A DNA stretch of 43,888 nt from Akkermansia sp. (GTDB lineage Bacteria; Verrucomicrobiota; Verrucomicrobiia; Verrucomicrobiales; Akkermansiaceae). How positions within the stretch are numbered: the first letter of the stretch is position 1; every line of letters begins with the position of its first letter. The stretch is from NCBI GenBank assembly GCA_017517385.1, contig JAFWZG010000021.1, forward strand, positions 1 to 43,888, given 5' to 3'. The position numbers were made by a program, and so were the translations under genes. The notes below the pieces were generated by a model, which saw only the letters and a program-made list of their open reading frames with translations, was not told the DNA's origin and made no database searches. This document shows, in pieces, positions 22,764 to 31,293 of the stretch.

Positions 22764-24518
22764 ATGAAGTATCAGGAAGGATTTGAGCGGCGACTTAAAG
22801 GCATGCCTGTATCACCGGGTATTGCCATGGGCGTTCTTCGGGTTGAGGCCAGGGGGTGTCCATCTCCTCCTGTCCGCACCATCCTTCCTACTGATATTGA
22901 GAGCGAATGGGAGCGCTTTGAGAGTGCTTTGGCCCGTACAGAAGAGGAGCTGTGCGGCCTGAAGTCACGAGTGGAGCACTTGAGTGGTGCCCATGAGGCT
23001 GCCATTTTTGATGCCCATCTCCTTTTCCTGAGGGACCGTACCATTCTGAACAAACTCCGCAAGGAGCTGCCTGCTAGGCTTCAGAATATTGATGCAGTAT
23101 ATTATGCCGTGGTGCAGAACTTCATGGAAGTTATGCGCCATGTGGATGATTCGTATCTGCGCTCCCGTGTGGCGGATATAGCGGATGTTCTCCAGCGAGT
23201 GCTGAAGAATATGCAGCCCTCTGAGCATGCTCCGCTGCTGGGGGATAGCAGTGAGCCTTGCGTGCTGGCGGCGTATGATTTAGCCCCGAGTGACACGGCG
23301 GATTTGGATCCGCAGCGTGTGCTGGGCTTCGTGACTGAGGCTGGCTCTGCAGTGTCGCACACCGCGATTCTTGCCCGTTCACTGGGGATGCCCGCTGTGG
23401 TGGCTGTGCCGCAGCTGGTGATAGATTCTCGCGCCGGCTGTCAGGCAATTCTGGATGGCTACAATGGCTTGCTGATTCTGAACCCCGCGGAGGAGACGCT
23501 CAAGCACTACCGCGAGCTGCAAGCGGAGAAAGAGCACGCGTATAAGGCACTCATCGAGATGAAGGACCTGCCGGCTGTCACTACTGATGGGCGGCGCATA
23601 CGCCTTGCGGCCAATGTTGAGTTCGCGCATGAGTACAGCGCCATTCAGAGAGCAGGTGCAGAAGGTGTGGGGCTGTATAGAACTGAGTTCTTCCTGCTGG
23701 GCTGCGGCAGCTTGCCGGATGAGGAGACTCAGTACCTTCATTACAGGAATCTTGTGGAGAGCTGCGATGGGCAGGAAGTTATTTTCCGTACGCTGGATTC
23801 CGGCGGTGATAAGTTGCCGTTTGAAGTGCTGGAGGAAAAGGAGGATAATCCCTTTCTTGGCTGGCGCGGTATACGCGTGTCGCTCAGCCGCGTAGAGATT
23901 TTCAAGGAGCAGCTGCGCGCTATCCTGCGTGCGTCCGCTCATGGTAAGGTAGGGGTTATGTTCCCCATGGTTTCCGGTATCACGGAGGTAAAGGATGTGA
24001 AGGCTCTGCTGGAAGAATGCCGGGCTGAGCTTCGTGAGAAGGGGCAGAGCTATGATGAGAATATGCGTGTGGGCATCATGATTGAGGTGCCCAGTGCAGC
24101 CATGATGGCTGATGTGCTGGCGCGCCATGTGGACTTCTTCTCCATCGGTACGAATGATTTGACTCAGTACACTATCGCGGTGGATCGCGTGAACTTCCGT
24201 GTGGCAAGCATGTTCCGCCCCACGCATCCCGGGGTGATTCGGCTTATCTCTCACACGATAGCAGCCGGTATTCCGACGGCTGTGTGTGGTGAGATGGGCG
24301 GTGATATTAATCTTGTTCCTCTACTGGTGGGCTTGGGGGTATCCGAGCTTTCTGTTGGCGCGCATTTGCTGCCTCTTGTGCGCTATGCTATTCGTCACCT
24401 CAGTTATGAAGAATGCCGCAGCATGGCCGCGAAGGCGCTTGAGGCGGAGGATAGCTACACCGTCCGAAATTATTCTTCAGAACTCGCTCACCGCTCGTAC
24501 CCTGATTTGTTCAAATAA
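22764..24518 (+). CDS. ptsI: PTS Enzyme I (PEP-protein phosphotransferase)
   Basis: Cytoplasmic enzyme that takes phosphate from PEP and passes it to HPr. The protein is about 584 aa, close to the usual 575. The phosphohistidine is H199 in GSAVSHTAIL. The PEP-binding barrel shows GVGLYRTEF and FFSIGTNDLTQYTIAVDR, and the catalytic Cys is in VCGEMGGD. A GTG at 22761 directly precedes the ATG I use. It is in an operon with ptsH. No Enzyme II sugar permease is nearby. Confidence 0.96.
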   Translation: MKYQEGFERRLKGMPVSPGIAMGVLRVEARGCPSPPVRTILPTDIESEWERFESALARTEEELCGLKSRVEHLSGAHEAAIFDAHLLFLRDRTILNKLRKELPARLQNIDAVYYAVVQNFMEVMRHVDDSYLRSRVADIADVLQRVLKNMQPSEHAPLLGDSSEPCVLAAYDLAPSDTADLDPQRVLGFVTEAGSAVSHTAILARSLGMPAVVAVPQLVIDSRAGCQAILDGYNGLLILNPAEETLKHYRELQAEKEHAYKALIEMKDLPAVTTDGRRIRLAANVEFAHEYSAIQRAGAEGVGLYRTEFFLLGCGSLPDEETQYLHYRNLVESCDGQEVIFRTLDSGGDKLPFEVLEEKEDNPFLGWRGIRVSLSRVEIFKEQLRAILRASAHGKVGVMFPMVSGITEVKDVKALLEECRAELREKGQSYDENMRVGIMIEVPSAAMMADVLARHVDFFSIGTNDLTQYTIAVDRVNFRVASMFRPTHPGVIRLISHTIAAGIPTAVCGEMGGDINLVPLLVGLGVSELSVGAHLLPLVRYAIRHLSYEECRSMAAKALEAEDSYTVRNYSSELAHRSYPDLFK

Positions 24519-24569
24519 ACACTGCTGGTGAGTACGTATGCCTTGCCTCTTTGGCGGGGGCTGGGAGCT

Positions 24570-25499
24570 TTATTCCGTTTTTGCTGTCAGCTGGCGTATG
24601 AGTTGAAGCGTCATTTCGCCGCTTTCACGGAGGGAGTTCGGGCAGATGCGGTCCATGGCATCCTTCTCTGTGTGCCACCAGCCTCCGCGCAGGAAATCTG
24701 TAATGAGGTTCAGGGAGTGTACACCGGCTTCCAGAAAGGGAGTGTGGTCATCCATGTATGAACCATGGTGAACAGTCCATCGCCGCTCGGAAAAGCCTAG
24801 CTCAGTGATGGCCTTTTCATATTCCTGCAGCATCACGGCATCCGTGTCCATGAGGGGGATTGCGATGGTCTTGTTTCTGGCACCCACCATATCCAGATTA
24901 ATCTGGTAGCGGGGCAGGGCGTTTCTTCTTCGCTGTACTTCGTAGCGCGAGCCGTACAGGCCATCATTCTCGGTCATACGAGGCGCGAAGGACTCTTCGC
25001 CGTCAAAAAAAATGAGTTCCACCTGCGAGGCTTGTTCCGGGGTGCTGCTGAGTATTCTGGCCAGCTCCAGCATGGCCGCGGCTGCGCTGGCGCCATCATC
25101 CGCACCGACGAAGTTTGGGCCAATGCCTATTTTGGTGTCAATGTGGCAGGTAATGATAATAGGGCGCGTGGCTTCCTGTACTCCGAAGGTAGCGTGAAGA
25201 TTTGTCATGCCTAGGCCATTGGTGAGGGAAAAGCTCCGTGGCGTCACTTGCCACCCGGCTGCGGCAAGATGTTTGCTAAGGTATTCCAGCTGGGCCTGGT
25301 AGGCTTCAGAACCGCTCGGGCGAGGGCCAAGCGAGCAGATGTTATGGCAGTGAATGAATGCGTTTTCTCCGCTGTACTCTGTCGTTTGCCGGAGTTCTCC
25401 TTCATTTGGCAGGCTGACAGACGGCTTGCCTTCTATTGCCGAAGGTGAATCATCACAGCCGGTCAGGAGCAGAGCAAGCAGGAAAACGAGGCGCTTCAT
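24570..25499 (-). CDS. M28-family zinc peptidase or glutaminyl-cyclase-like lipoprotein
   Basis: A 309-aa lipoprotein with lipobox LLTGC (C15), so periplasmic. The M28 fold is shown by zinc-ligand motifs CHIDTK, GADDGASA, FFDGEES, NLDMVGA and DDHTPFLEAG. Several phrases (LIFFDGEESF, DGLYGSRY, LDMVGARN, SYMDDHTPFLEAGV) resemble glutaminyl-peptide cyclotransferases, which are M28 relatives that form N-terminal pyroglutamate. I cannot decide between aminopeptidase and cyclase. It starts 7 nt after the parB stop and is presumably co-transcribed with it, although no functional link is apparent. Confidence 0.85.
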   Translation of the reverse strand: MKRLVFLLALLLTGCDDSPSAIEGKPSVSLPNEGELRQTTEYSGENAFIHCHNICSLGPRPSGSEAYQAQLEYLSKHLAAAGWQVTPRSFSLTNGLGMTNLHATFGVQEATRPIIITCHIDTKIGIGPNFVGADDGASAAAAMLELARILSSTPEQASQVELIFFDGEESFAPRMTENDGLYGSRYEVQRRRNALPRYQINLDMVGARNKTIAIPLMDTDAVMLQEYEKAITELGFSERRWTVHHGSYMDDHTPFLEAGVHSLNLITDFLRGGWWHTEKDAMDRICPNSLRESGEMTLQLIRQLTAKTE

Positions 25500-25506
25500 T
25501 CCTATT

Positions 25507-26394
25507 TTACAGAGGAGCGTTCACACCGAAAAGCTGGAGAATTCTCACGAGCTCATCGCGGCCGGCGTAAGAAATCTCAATAGTTCCGTTGCTTTTACCC
25601 TTCATGGAGATGTTGACGCGGGTTCCGAAGTCCTGAGAGAGCTGTTGGCATACGGATTCGTATGCTGCCGGTAGGGTTTTCGGGACGATGGCAGGGCGTG
25701 AGGGATCAGGGGTGAGAATGTCTTTTACGAGTTGCTCGGTCTGGCGAACGGTGAGGCCTTGGCGAGCCACGCGAGTGGCGGCGTTTGCCTGAGTCGCTTC
25801 ATCTTTCAGCTGAAGCAGTACCTTGGCATGCCCCACGCTGATGGCATTTTTCTCCAGCAACTCTCGAGCCGTAGCAGAGAGCTCCAGAAGGCGCACCATG
25901 TTTGCCACAACGGTGCGTGATTTACCCACATGCTGAGCTATGACCTCCTGCTTCATGCCGAAACGAGTCTGTAGCAGGCGGTACTGCTCGGCCTCTTCCA
26001 GTGGACTGAGGTCTTCACGCTGAAGGTTTTCAATGAGGGCAAGCTCGGCTACCTCGCGATCCGTTGCCTCCATCATGACAACTTTTACTTCGGTGTGGCC
26101 CAGACTACGGACTGCACGAAGGCGGCGCTCGCCGGCGATGAGCTCATATTTGCCGTTCACTCGTCGAACGACGAGCGGCTGTACCAGCCCTCGCTCGCGA
26201 ATGGAGTCCGCAAGTTCTGCAATCTGCTCTCTGTTGAATATACGGCGCGGCTGGAAGGGAGAGGGGTCAATCTCATCCACCTTAGCCATAATGACTCGGC
26301 TCTCATCCACCGCGTTTTCTGCGGCAGCTGCAGCTCTTGCTTCTGTCTTCTTAATCAGTGCGCCTAACCCTTTGCCTAATGCTTGCCGTGACAT
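25507..26394 (-). CDS. parB: Chromosome-partitioning protein ParB
   Basis: CTP-dependent clamp that loads at parS and spreads to organise the origin. The start ATG at 26392-26394 gives 295 aa beginning MSRQALGKGLGALI, the classical chromosomal ParB opening that binds ParA. The CTP-binding motifs GERRLRA (88-94) and ENLQREDLSPLEEA (122-135) and the HTH (about 146-165) are present, with a C-terminal dimerisation domain. The gene normally follows parA, but here no parA is next to it; upstream is a lipoprotein gene with its own terminator. Its promoter leaves a leader of only about 7 nt. Confidence 0.95.
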   Translation of the reverse strand: MSRQALGKGLGALIKKTEARAAAAAENAVDESRVIMAKVDEIDPSPFQPRRIFNREQIAELADSIRERGLVQPLVVRRVNGKYELIAGERRLRAVRSLGHTEVKVVMMEATDREVAELALIENLQREDLSPLEEAEQYRLLQTRFGMKQEVIAQHVGKSRTVVANMVRLLELSATARELLEKNAISVGHAKVLLQLKDEATQANAATRVARQGLTVRQTEQLVKDILTPDPSRPAIVPKTLPAAYESVCQQLSQDFGTRVNISMKGKSNGTIEISYAGRDELVRILQLFGVNAPL

Positions 26395-26407
26395 AATCCG
26401 TGGCGAC

Positions 26408-26436
26408 ATTCTACATTATTCCCCGGGTAATTGCAA
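26408..26436 (-). promoter_or_regulatory. Promoter of parB, short leader
   Basis: Minus strand: TTGCAA (complement of 26431-26436), 17 nt, TAGAAT (complement of 26408-26413). The ATG is 13 nt past the -10 box. Confidence 0.8.
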
Positions 26437-26456
26437 CTTATTTCTGTGACTTTAAT

Positions 26457-26497
26457 TGAAAGAAACAAGCAGGCCTTCCGGAGAAGGCCTGCTTGTT
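26457..26497 (-). terminator. Strong terminator of the lipoprotein gene
   Basis: A perfect 15-bp stem, AACAAGCAGGCCTTC (26464-26478) with its complement at 26483-26497, has a 4-nt loop. On the minus strand a T-rich tail follows. Confidence 0.9.
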
Positions 26498-26509
26498 AAA
26501 TATGGGTTG

Positions 26510-27829
26510 TTACTCAGCTGATTGTGCCTGCTGTTGGGCGGGCGTGAAGCTGACTTTAATGGCTTTGTCTGGAGTATCTCTCCATGCGCCGCAGGTCATG
26601 ATGCCGCTGAGGTTGCCTTTATCATCCACCGTGAGCTGAAGTACTCCGTCCTCGGAGTCGTATACCTCCGCTGTAGGCTGGTCAGGATCATAGAATCCAT
26701 CATGGATGGTGACGAGCAAGCGGGAAGTGCCATCTTCGTTCTTCGTGAACTCGCAACGGCCAGTGATATCCAGCTTTGCCTCGGGGAGGTTAGAATCGTA
26801 GATGACGCCGTAGAACTGAACGGAGCTTTCAAACTTTTCAGCGAGGGTAACTTCAAGGCTGATTTTGCCGAAACGGGACTCACGCACCCATTCGCCACGG
26901 AATACTGCACCGCTGGCAAGGGTTGTCACACAGTGGTTAATCCACTGCTCGCGTTCTGCTGCGGCTGCTGTAGCAGCCTCGGCCGTACGGCGAGCCTCTT
27001 CTTCCACTTTGGCGCGGTACTCAGTCCATGTGGCTCGTGCTTCTTCTTCGCGGCTGTTGATATAGGGGGCTGCTGCGGCATTAAAGGCCTCTATCTTAGC
27101 CTTCAGCTCATTGATGCGGTTTGCAACGAAATCGTCAGAAAGCTTTTGAGCACCTTCAGGCAGAGCGCTCTCTGCGAGGGTGTTGTCAGGCTCAGGAAGG
27201 TTTGTTGTTTGCAGTGTTACGTTAGAAAGCTGCCAGCCGTCCTCCGTTCTGTCTGCCTTCATCGTAGCAAGCACATCATACTTTGTGCCGACTTCTGCCA
27301 CAGGGGCGAAAACTGTTTCTTCCGCCATTTGGCGCATTTCATTTACCATCTGCTGCAGATTCTCGGGCAGAGGGCGGGCAGCGCGGTTCTCTTCAGTGAT
27401 GGCGTCTGTGGGAGCGCCAATCTGCAGAAGGTAAACAGAGTCCGGCTGCATGGCTGCATTCGTGCTCTGGTTGATGGCTTTGCGCTCATTGTTGAAAGCC
27501 TCAGGCGAGCTCTCTTGACGATACACGTTTTCACGGACACAAAGCTTAATATGGGCGTTAAGGCGAGCTGTACCGTCTTCTCCCGTGGTGGGCTCAAGGG
27601 TGATTTCGTCCGGGGCGAGCCAAGGATAGGCGGTCAGATGAGGCGTAATAGCATTGATGACGTCCTCGCGTGTCGGTTCTTCGGACACCGGTGCGCTGCT
27701 TTGGGGGTCTTCCGGCTTTGCGCTTTCAGTACTGGTTTGAGTACCGAAGGGTGAGCCATTCTCATCACATGAGGGTATCATTATGGCCGCGGCAGCCATC
27801 AGAGCTGTATAAATCAGTCGCGTTTTCAT
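26510..27829 (-). CDS. Hypothetical lipoprotein with a coiled-coil
   Basis: A protein of 439 aa with a lipoprotein signal (lipobox IPSC, C21), so anchored in an envelope membrane. A Ser/Pro/Glu-rich linker follows to about residue 50. A charged helical stretch from about 235 to 300 (ARATWTEYRAKVEEEARRTAEAATAAAAEREQ in part) is probably a coiled coil. The C-terminal ~130 residues look like beta-strands in a repeated pattern and may be a ligand-binding domain. I do not recognise the family. It is a single-gene unit with its own promoter and strong terminator. Confidence 0.82.
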   Translation of the reverse strand: MKTRLIYTALMAAAAIMIPSCDENGSPFGTQTSTESAKPEDPQSSAPVSEEPTREDVINAITPHLTAYPWLAPDEITLEPTTGEDGTARLNAHIKLCVRENVYRQESSPEAFNNERKAINQSTNAAMQPDSVYLLQIGAPTDAITEENRAARPLPENLQQMVNEMRQMAEETVFAPVAEVGTKYDVLATMKADRTEDGWQLSNVTLQTTNLPEPDNTLAESALPEGAQKLSDDFVANRINELKAKIEAFNAAAAPYINSREEEARATWTEYRAKVEEEARRTAEAATAAAAEREQWINHCVTTLASGAVFRGEWVRESRFGKISLEVTLAEKFESSVQFYGVIYDSNLPEAKLDITGRCEFTKNEDGTSRLLVTIHDGFYDPDQPTAEVYDSEDGVLQLTVDDKGNLSGIMTCGAWRDTPDKAIKVSFTPAQQQAQSAE

Positions 27830-27877
27830 AACTCATCATTAGGGGGTCTTGGCGCATACGCCTGACTACTTGCGGTT

Positions 27878-27906
27878 ATTCTGCACTATTCTTAACCGAT
27901 TGTCAA
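27878..27906 (-). promoter_or_regulatory. Promoter of the lipoprotein gene
   Basis: Minus strand: perfect TTGACA (complement of 27901-27906), 17 nt, CAGAAT (complement of 27878-27883). The leader is about 40-45 nt. Confidence 0.65.
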
Positions 27907-27949
27907 GCTTTCTCACTTTCAGAATTGAAATGAAGTGAATCTTTTTGTG

Positions 27950-28870
27950 TTACTTATTTTGTTTGTTTGTGGCAGAATCTGAGGACGAAGAGTTTTTGAA
28001 GAAGCCCCAATCAGCCAAGCTGGGAAATGAGGGCATTTCCACGGTGCCCAGTCTGGCTCTAAGCAAGAACCATAATTTGCGGAAGTTATTCACACTGTAT
28101 CGTCGCTCGAAGACGCGGTACTCATCTGTCTGCATTTTGGTCAGGATTGTGTGATAAATGAGGCTCATGGCCTGTGCGGGAATGAGGGCGTTTCTGTCTT
28201 CCACGCTCAGCTTCTGGTATTGCTCTTCTGCATCGCCGAAGAATTTTTCAGCAAGGGCCGCCTCGTAGGCAAGCAGCTGGCGCATGCGGTAATTATAGCG
28301 CTGTTCCTGAATGTCGGATCTGGTAACTCCGAAGAGTTCCATATCATCTGCCGGGAGGTAAAATCTGCCGTATTTGCGGCAGTCTTCTGCTACATCGCGC
28401 AGGATATTTACCAGTTGAAGTGCATAGCCCAGTGCAATGGCATATGGCTTTGCTGCGGTAGATGCACCCATGACAGTTGCGCTTGTGATGCCCACGCAGG
28501 CTGCTACTTTGTATGCGTAGGCCAGTAGGTCTTCACGTGTTTTGGGTTGTTGTGGTGAGATGTCTCCGCGGCAACCTGCGATGAGCTCTTTCATAGGAGC
28601 TATATCCAGCTGAAGTTCGCTGACGAGCTTCTGTACCTCATCTTCAATGCCGTCGGAAGCTTGGCATCGTTGTTCGATAATGGCTTCCCAACGGTCTAGG
28701 GCTGCATGGCGCTCTTGTGCGCGCATGCCGGGTTCGTCTACGATGTCGTCCACGATGCGACAGAACGCGTAGAATTGGGCCATGCGCATGCGTTTTTCCG
28801 CAGGAAGGTCCATGAGGGTGAATGCCAAGTTAGACTTGGCATTTCTTGTAATGGAATCAGACTCAGCCAT
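27950..28870 (-). CDS. Squalene/phytoene synthase family protein
   Basis: Head-to-head prenyl synthase that joins two C15 or C20 diphosphates, the first step to squalene/hopanoids or carotenoids. The 306-aa protein has both Asp-rich motifs: DDIVDE at 41-46 and DVAEDCRKYGRFYLP from about 159. The 158-175 block is closest to my memory of HpnD/HpnC-type presqualene synthases, but squalene versus phytoene cannot be settled. The C-terminal 15 residues are Ser/Asn/Lys rich and probably disordered. It follows the signal peptidase gene by 44 nt on the same strand, separated by a pyrimidine-rich tract. Confidence 0.88.
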   Translation of the reverse strand: MAESDSITRNAKSNLAFTLMDLPAEKRMRMAQFYAFCRIVDDIVDEPGMRAQERHAALDRWEAIIEQRCQASDGIEDEVQKLVSELQLDIAPMKELIAGCRGDISPQQPKTREDLLAYAYKVAACVGITSATVMGASTAAKPYAIALGYALQLVNILRDVAEDCRKYGRFYLPADDMELFGVTRSDIQEQRYNYRMRQLLAYEAALAEKFFGDAEEQYQKLSVEDRNALIPAQAMSLIYHTILTKMQTDEYRVFERRYSVNNFRKLWFLLRARLGTVEMPSFPSLADWGFFKNSSSSDSATNKQNK

Positions 28871-28914
28871 AGGTGAGAGAAGGGGGGTGAAGTGGTGAGA
28901 GAAGAGGGGGCGAA

Positions 28915-30147
28915 TTAATCAATGGTGCCCCAGTGTTCAGTGAAGGGCCAGAGGGCGAAGCATGCCGGCCCGAGCACATTGAATTGGTGCACAGGGCCCC
29001 AGTAACGGGAGTCCTTGGAGTTGACTGTGTTGTCGCCCAGTGCGTAGAATTCGTTGAGATTCGGGTTATCCGTGTCGTTTTTCCTCAGGGAAATGGTTTG
29101 CCCTTCGCGGAGGATGTTTCTACTGTTGTGGTAAAAAATGTTTGGATCGCGGAACCTGCTGATGGCATTGTAGCCAGTGCTGTTGAACGGTGCTTCACAG
29201 TTGGCTACTTTGCAGATGGTGGGTTCCGTGGCGGCGCTGCCATTCACGATGAGGTGAGGTGTTTCGATAGAGATGGTATCTCCAGGGAGGCCGCAGAGGC
29301 GCTTAATGTAGTTGCTGGCTCTGCTTTGGTCCGGCATGGCCTCGGGGATGGCGGTGTTGATGCCACGTGTGTCAAACACGAAGGTTTCACCGCGCTGAGG
29401 TGAGCGGAAGTGATAGGCCATGCGATTGACGATAATCATATCACCGGCATCTATACGACCGCGGATAATTACCTCGCCGGCTGACAGCATGCGGTTCAGT
29501 TTATTGTGGCGATGAAGGTAATCAACTACTGCGCCCACTCCGCAGGGAATGGTTTCCTGACTGCCGTCACTGAAGTACAGGCGGGTGCGGGTGAAGAGGT
29601 GCAGGTAGCGCTCATCTTCGTAGCGGACAATCTTCTTGGGCACGTTTGCTATCACTTCCGTGTAGCTGCTGCCGAGGGTGATGGCGTCCCAAACTCGCTG
29701 GGCCGTTGATGGCATGGGCTCGTTTTCCGGGATGGGGTGGATGATGATGCCGTTGAGCGAGGGCTGCATGGAGCCAGTAGGAATCCGGAACGGCTGAGCA
29801 TAGTATGTGCGTATGCCCAAGAATATCACCATGATGACGAAGAGGGATTCTACCATCTCAAAGACGGCATTTTTCTTGAATCCCCTCAGCCCTTCACCTA
29901 GAGAGGTGATTTCAGCAGTTGTTTGAATGCATTCGTCTTTCTTCCAGAAAATGAGCTCATTGCGGAGCTTTTTTTGGAGTGTGAGCAGTTTGGTGCTTAA
30001 TTCATCTGTGAGGTGCGGCTTATTATAGTTATAATAGCGGGTGAGCGCAATTTGCGCTTCGCAAGCTTTACGGCGCCAGCCCGGGCTGAACCAGGCGAGC
30101 AGGTGATCCATAATCCAGTTGATGATAATGAAAAGATAGCGCATCAT
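28915..30147 (-). CDS. lepB: Signal peptidase I
   Basis: Membrane serine/lysine protease that removes signal peptides of secreted proteins. The catalytic Ser is S126 (PTGSMQPSL) and the general base is K282 (YIKRLCGLPGD). The box GDNTVNSKDSRYWGPV is present near the C-terminus. At 410 aa it is longer than E. coli LepB (324 aa): a hydrophobic N-terminal segment (about 3-20) and a ~75-residue charged cytosolic stretch precede the membrane helix (about 95-112) that leads to the active site. Two adjacent ATGs (30145-30147 and 30142-30144) are both possible starts. Confidence 0.93.
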   Translation of the reverse strand: MMRYLFIIINWIMDHLLAWFSPGWRRKACEAQIALTRYYNYNKPHLTDELSTKLLTLQKKLRNELIFWKKDECIQTTAEITSLGEGLRGFKKNAVFEMVESLFVIMVIFLGIRTYYAQPFRIPTGSMQPSLNGIIIHPIPENEPMPSTAQRVWDAITLGSSYTEVIANVPKKIVRYEDERYLHLFTRTRLYFSDGSQETIPCGVGAVVDYLHRHNKLNRMLSAGEVIIRGRIDAGDMIIVNRMAYHFRSPQRGETFVFDTRGINTAIPEAMPDQSRASNYIKRLCGLPGDTISIETPHLIVNGSAATEPTICKVANCEAPFNSTGYNAISRFRDPNIFYHNSRNILREGQTISLRKNDTDNPNLNEFYALGDNTVNSKDSRYWGPVHQFNVLGPACFALWPFTEHWGTID

Positions 30148-30212
30148 TCTTGTGTCTTATATATTACACCTGTTATGCGGAAAGAAAAGCTCAAAATCCG
30201 CCATAGTGTGAA

Positions 30213-31139
30213 TTAGTGCGTGGACTCTGCCTTCAGAGGCGCCGGCTCCGCGGTGGGGGTGGAGGTATCATCACTGAATTCCAAGCCGGTGAAAATGAGG
30301 CAGAGCATCACGATAGCGGCGCCGATGCGATACCAGCCAAATATGGAGAGGCTGTGGCGGTTCAGGTATCCCACCATCCATTTTACCGCGATGACCGCGC
30401 TTACCCAAGCTGTGGCTGTGCCAACGAGCAGAGGTAGCCAACCGAGCTGGTTGAGCATTTCTCCGCCGTGTTTCATGGCATCGTGTACGGTGGCCGCACC
30501 CAGCGTGATGAGGCCGAGAAGGAAGCTGAACTCCACTGCCGCTGCTACACTCAGGCCGGCAAAGAGGCCTCCCATCATCGTCATAAGGCTGCGGCTCACA
30601 CCGGGGCACATGGCAATGCACTGCATCAGTCCTACTTTAAGGGCGCCTTTCCAGCTCAGCTCATCAAGAGATTTGCCTTGGAACCCTTTGCCGCTCTTCT
30701 GGCGCGAGCGTACATAAAGAAGGATAACCAAGCCGCCGAGAGCCCATGTAGTGGTAACCGTCGGGGCGTTGAAGAGCATGCTCTTGATGAAGTCGTTAAA
30801 GAGTAACCCGAATACCATGGCAGGCAGGAACGCCACAATCATGTTCACCAGCATGCGAGCACCGGTCGGATAGCGATTTTCTGCTGTGGCCTCAGGATTG
30901 CGCAGATTGCGTAGGCAGGTGATTGAGCCTGTAGCCATTTCCTTAACGCGTTGGAAATAGAGACCCAATACAGCTATAATGGCTCCGCTCTGAATGCAGA
31001 TGTGGAAGGCTTTCATGGCGTCCGTCTCAGGTAAACCCAACAAGTACTGTGTGATAATCAGGTGTCCTGTGGAGCTTACAGGCAGATATTCTGTCAGTCC
31101 TTCTACAATGCCCAGAATGATGGAGTCAATAATAGTCAT
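30213..31139 (-). CDS. uppP: Undecaprenyl-diphosphatase
   Basis: Integral-membrane phosphatase of the BacA/UppP family that recycles undecaprenyl diphosphate to the monophosphate carrier used for peptidoglycan and polysaccharides. The signature motifs are EGLTEYLPVSSTGHL near the N-terminus and PGVSRSLMTMMGGL in the middle. The 308-aa protein starts at ATG 31137-31139. Starting further upstream would add an unrelated tail, so I reject that. A GGAG sits before the ATG, but the promoter places transcription start at or after it. It is divergent from the pseudopilin genes. Confidence 0.94.
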   Translation of the reverse strand: MTIIDSIILGIVEGLTEYLPVSSTGHLIITQYLLGLPETDAMKAFHICIQSGAIIAVLGLYFQRVKEMATGSITCLRNLRNPEATAENRYPTGARMLVNMIVAFLPAMVFGLLFNDFIKSMLFNAPTVTTTWALGGLVILLYVRSRQKSGKGFQGKSLDELSWKGALKVGLMQCIAMCPGVSRSLMTMMGGLFAGLSVAAAVEFSFLLGLITLGAATVHDAMKHGGEMLNQLGWLPLLVGTATAWVSAVIAVKWMVGYLNRHSLSIFGWYRIGAAIVMLCLIFTGLEFSDDTSTPTAEPAPLKAESTH

Positions 31140-31148
31140 GTCCGCTCC

Positions 31149-31177
31149 TCTGTACCTTATTTGCCGGAAAAGGTCAA
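31149..31177 (-). promoter_or_regulatory. Promoter of uppP, short leader
   Basis: Minus strand: TTGACC (complement of 31172-31177), 17 nt, TACAGA (complement of 31149-31154). The ATG is 9 nt past the -10 box. Confidence 0.6.
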
Positions 31178-31226
31178 TCAAAAAACGGAAAATGACCCGC
31201 TTTTTAGGTGAAATGTAAAAAAATGG

Positions 31227-31255
31227 TTGAAGCAGGGATAAAAATCTGCTATTAG
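31227..31255 (+). promoter_or_regulatory. Promoter of the pseudopilin genes
   Basis: TTGAAG (31227-31232), 17 nt, TATTAG (31250-31255). The leader to the ATG at 31294 is about 32 nt. It faces the uppP promoter. Confidence 0.6.
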
Positions 31256-31293
31256 TAGTGACGTATTTTGGTGTATTGCAAAATTTTCGATGT

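Noticed and set aside
26522..27754. 410-aa plus-strand open frame opposite the lipoprotein gene
   Set aside because: Cys- and Phe-rich composition with no domain. The minus-strand gene has a signal peptide, promoter and terminator.
31140..31148. GGAG before uppP as a Shine-Dalgarno site
   Set aside because: The -10 box ends 9 nt before the ATG, so the GGAG would be at or upstream of the predicted transcription start.
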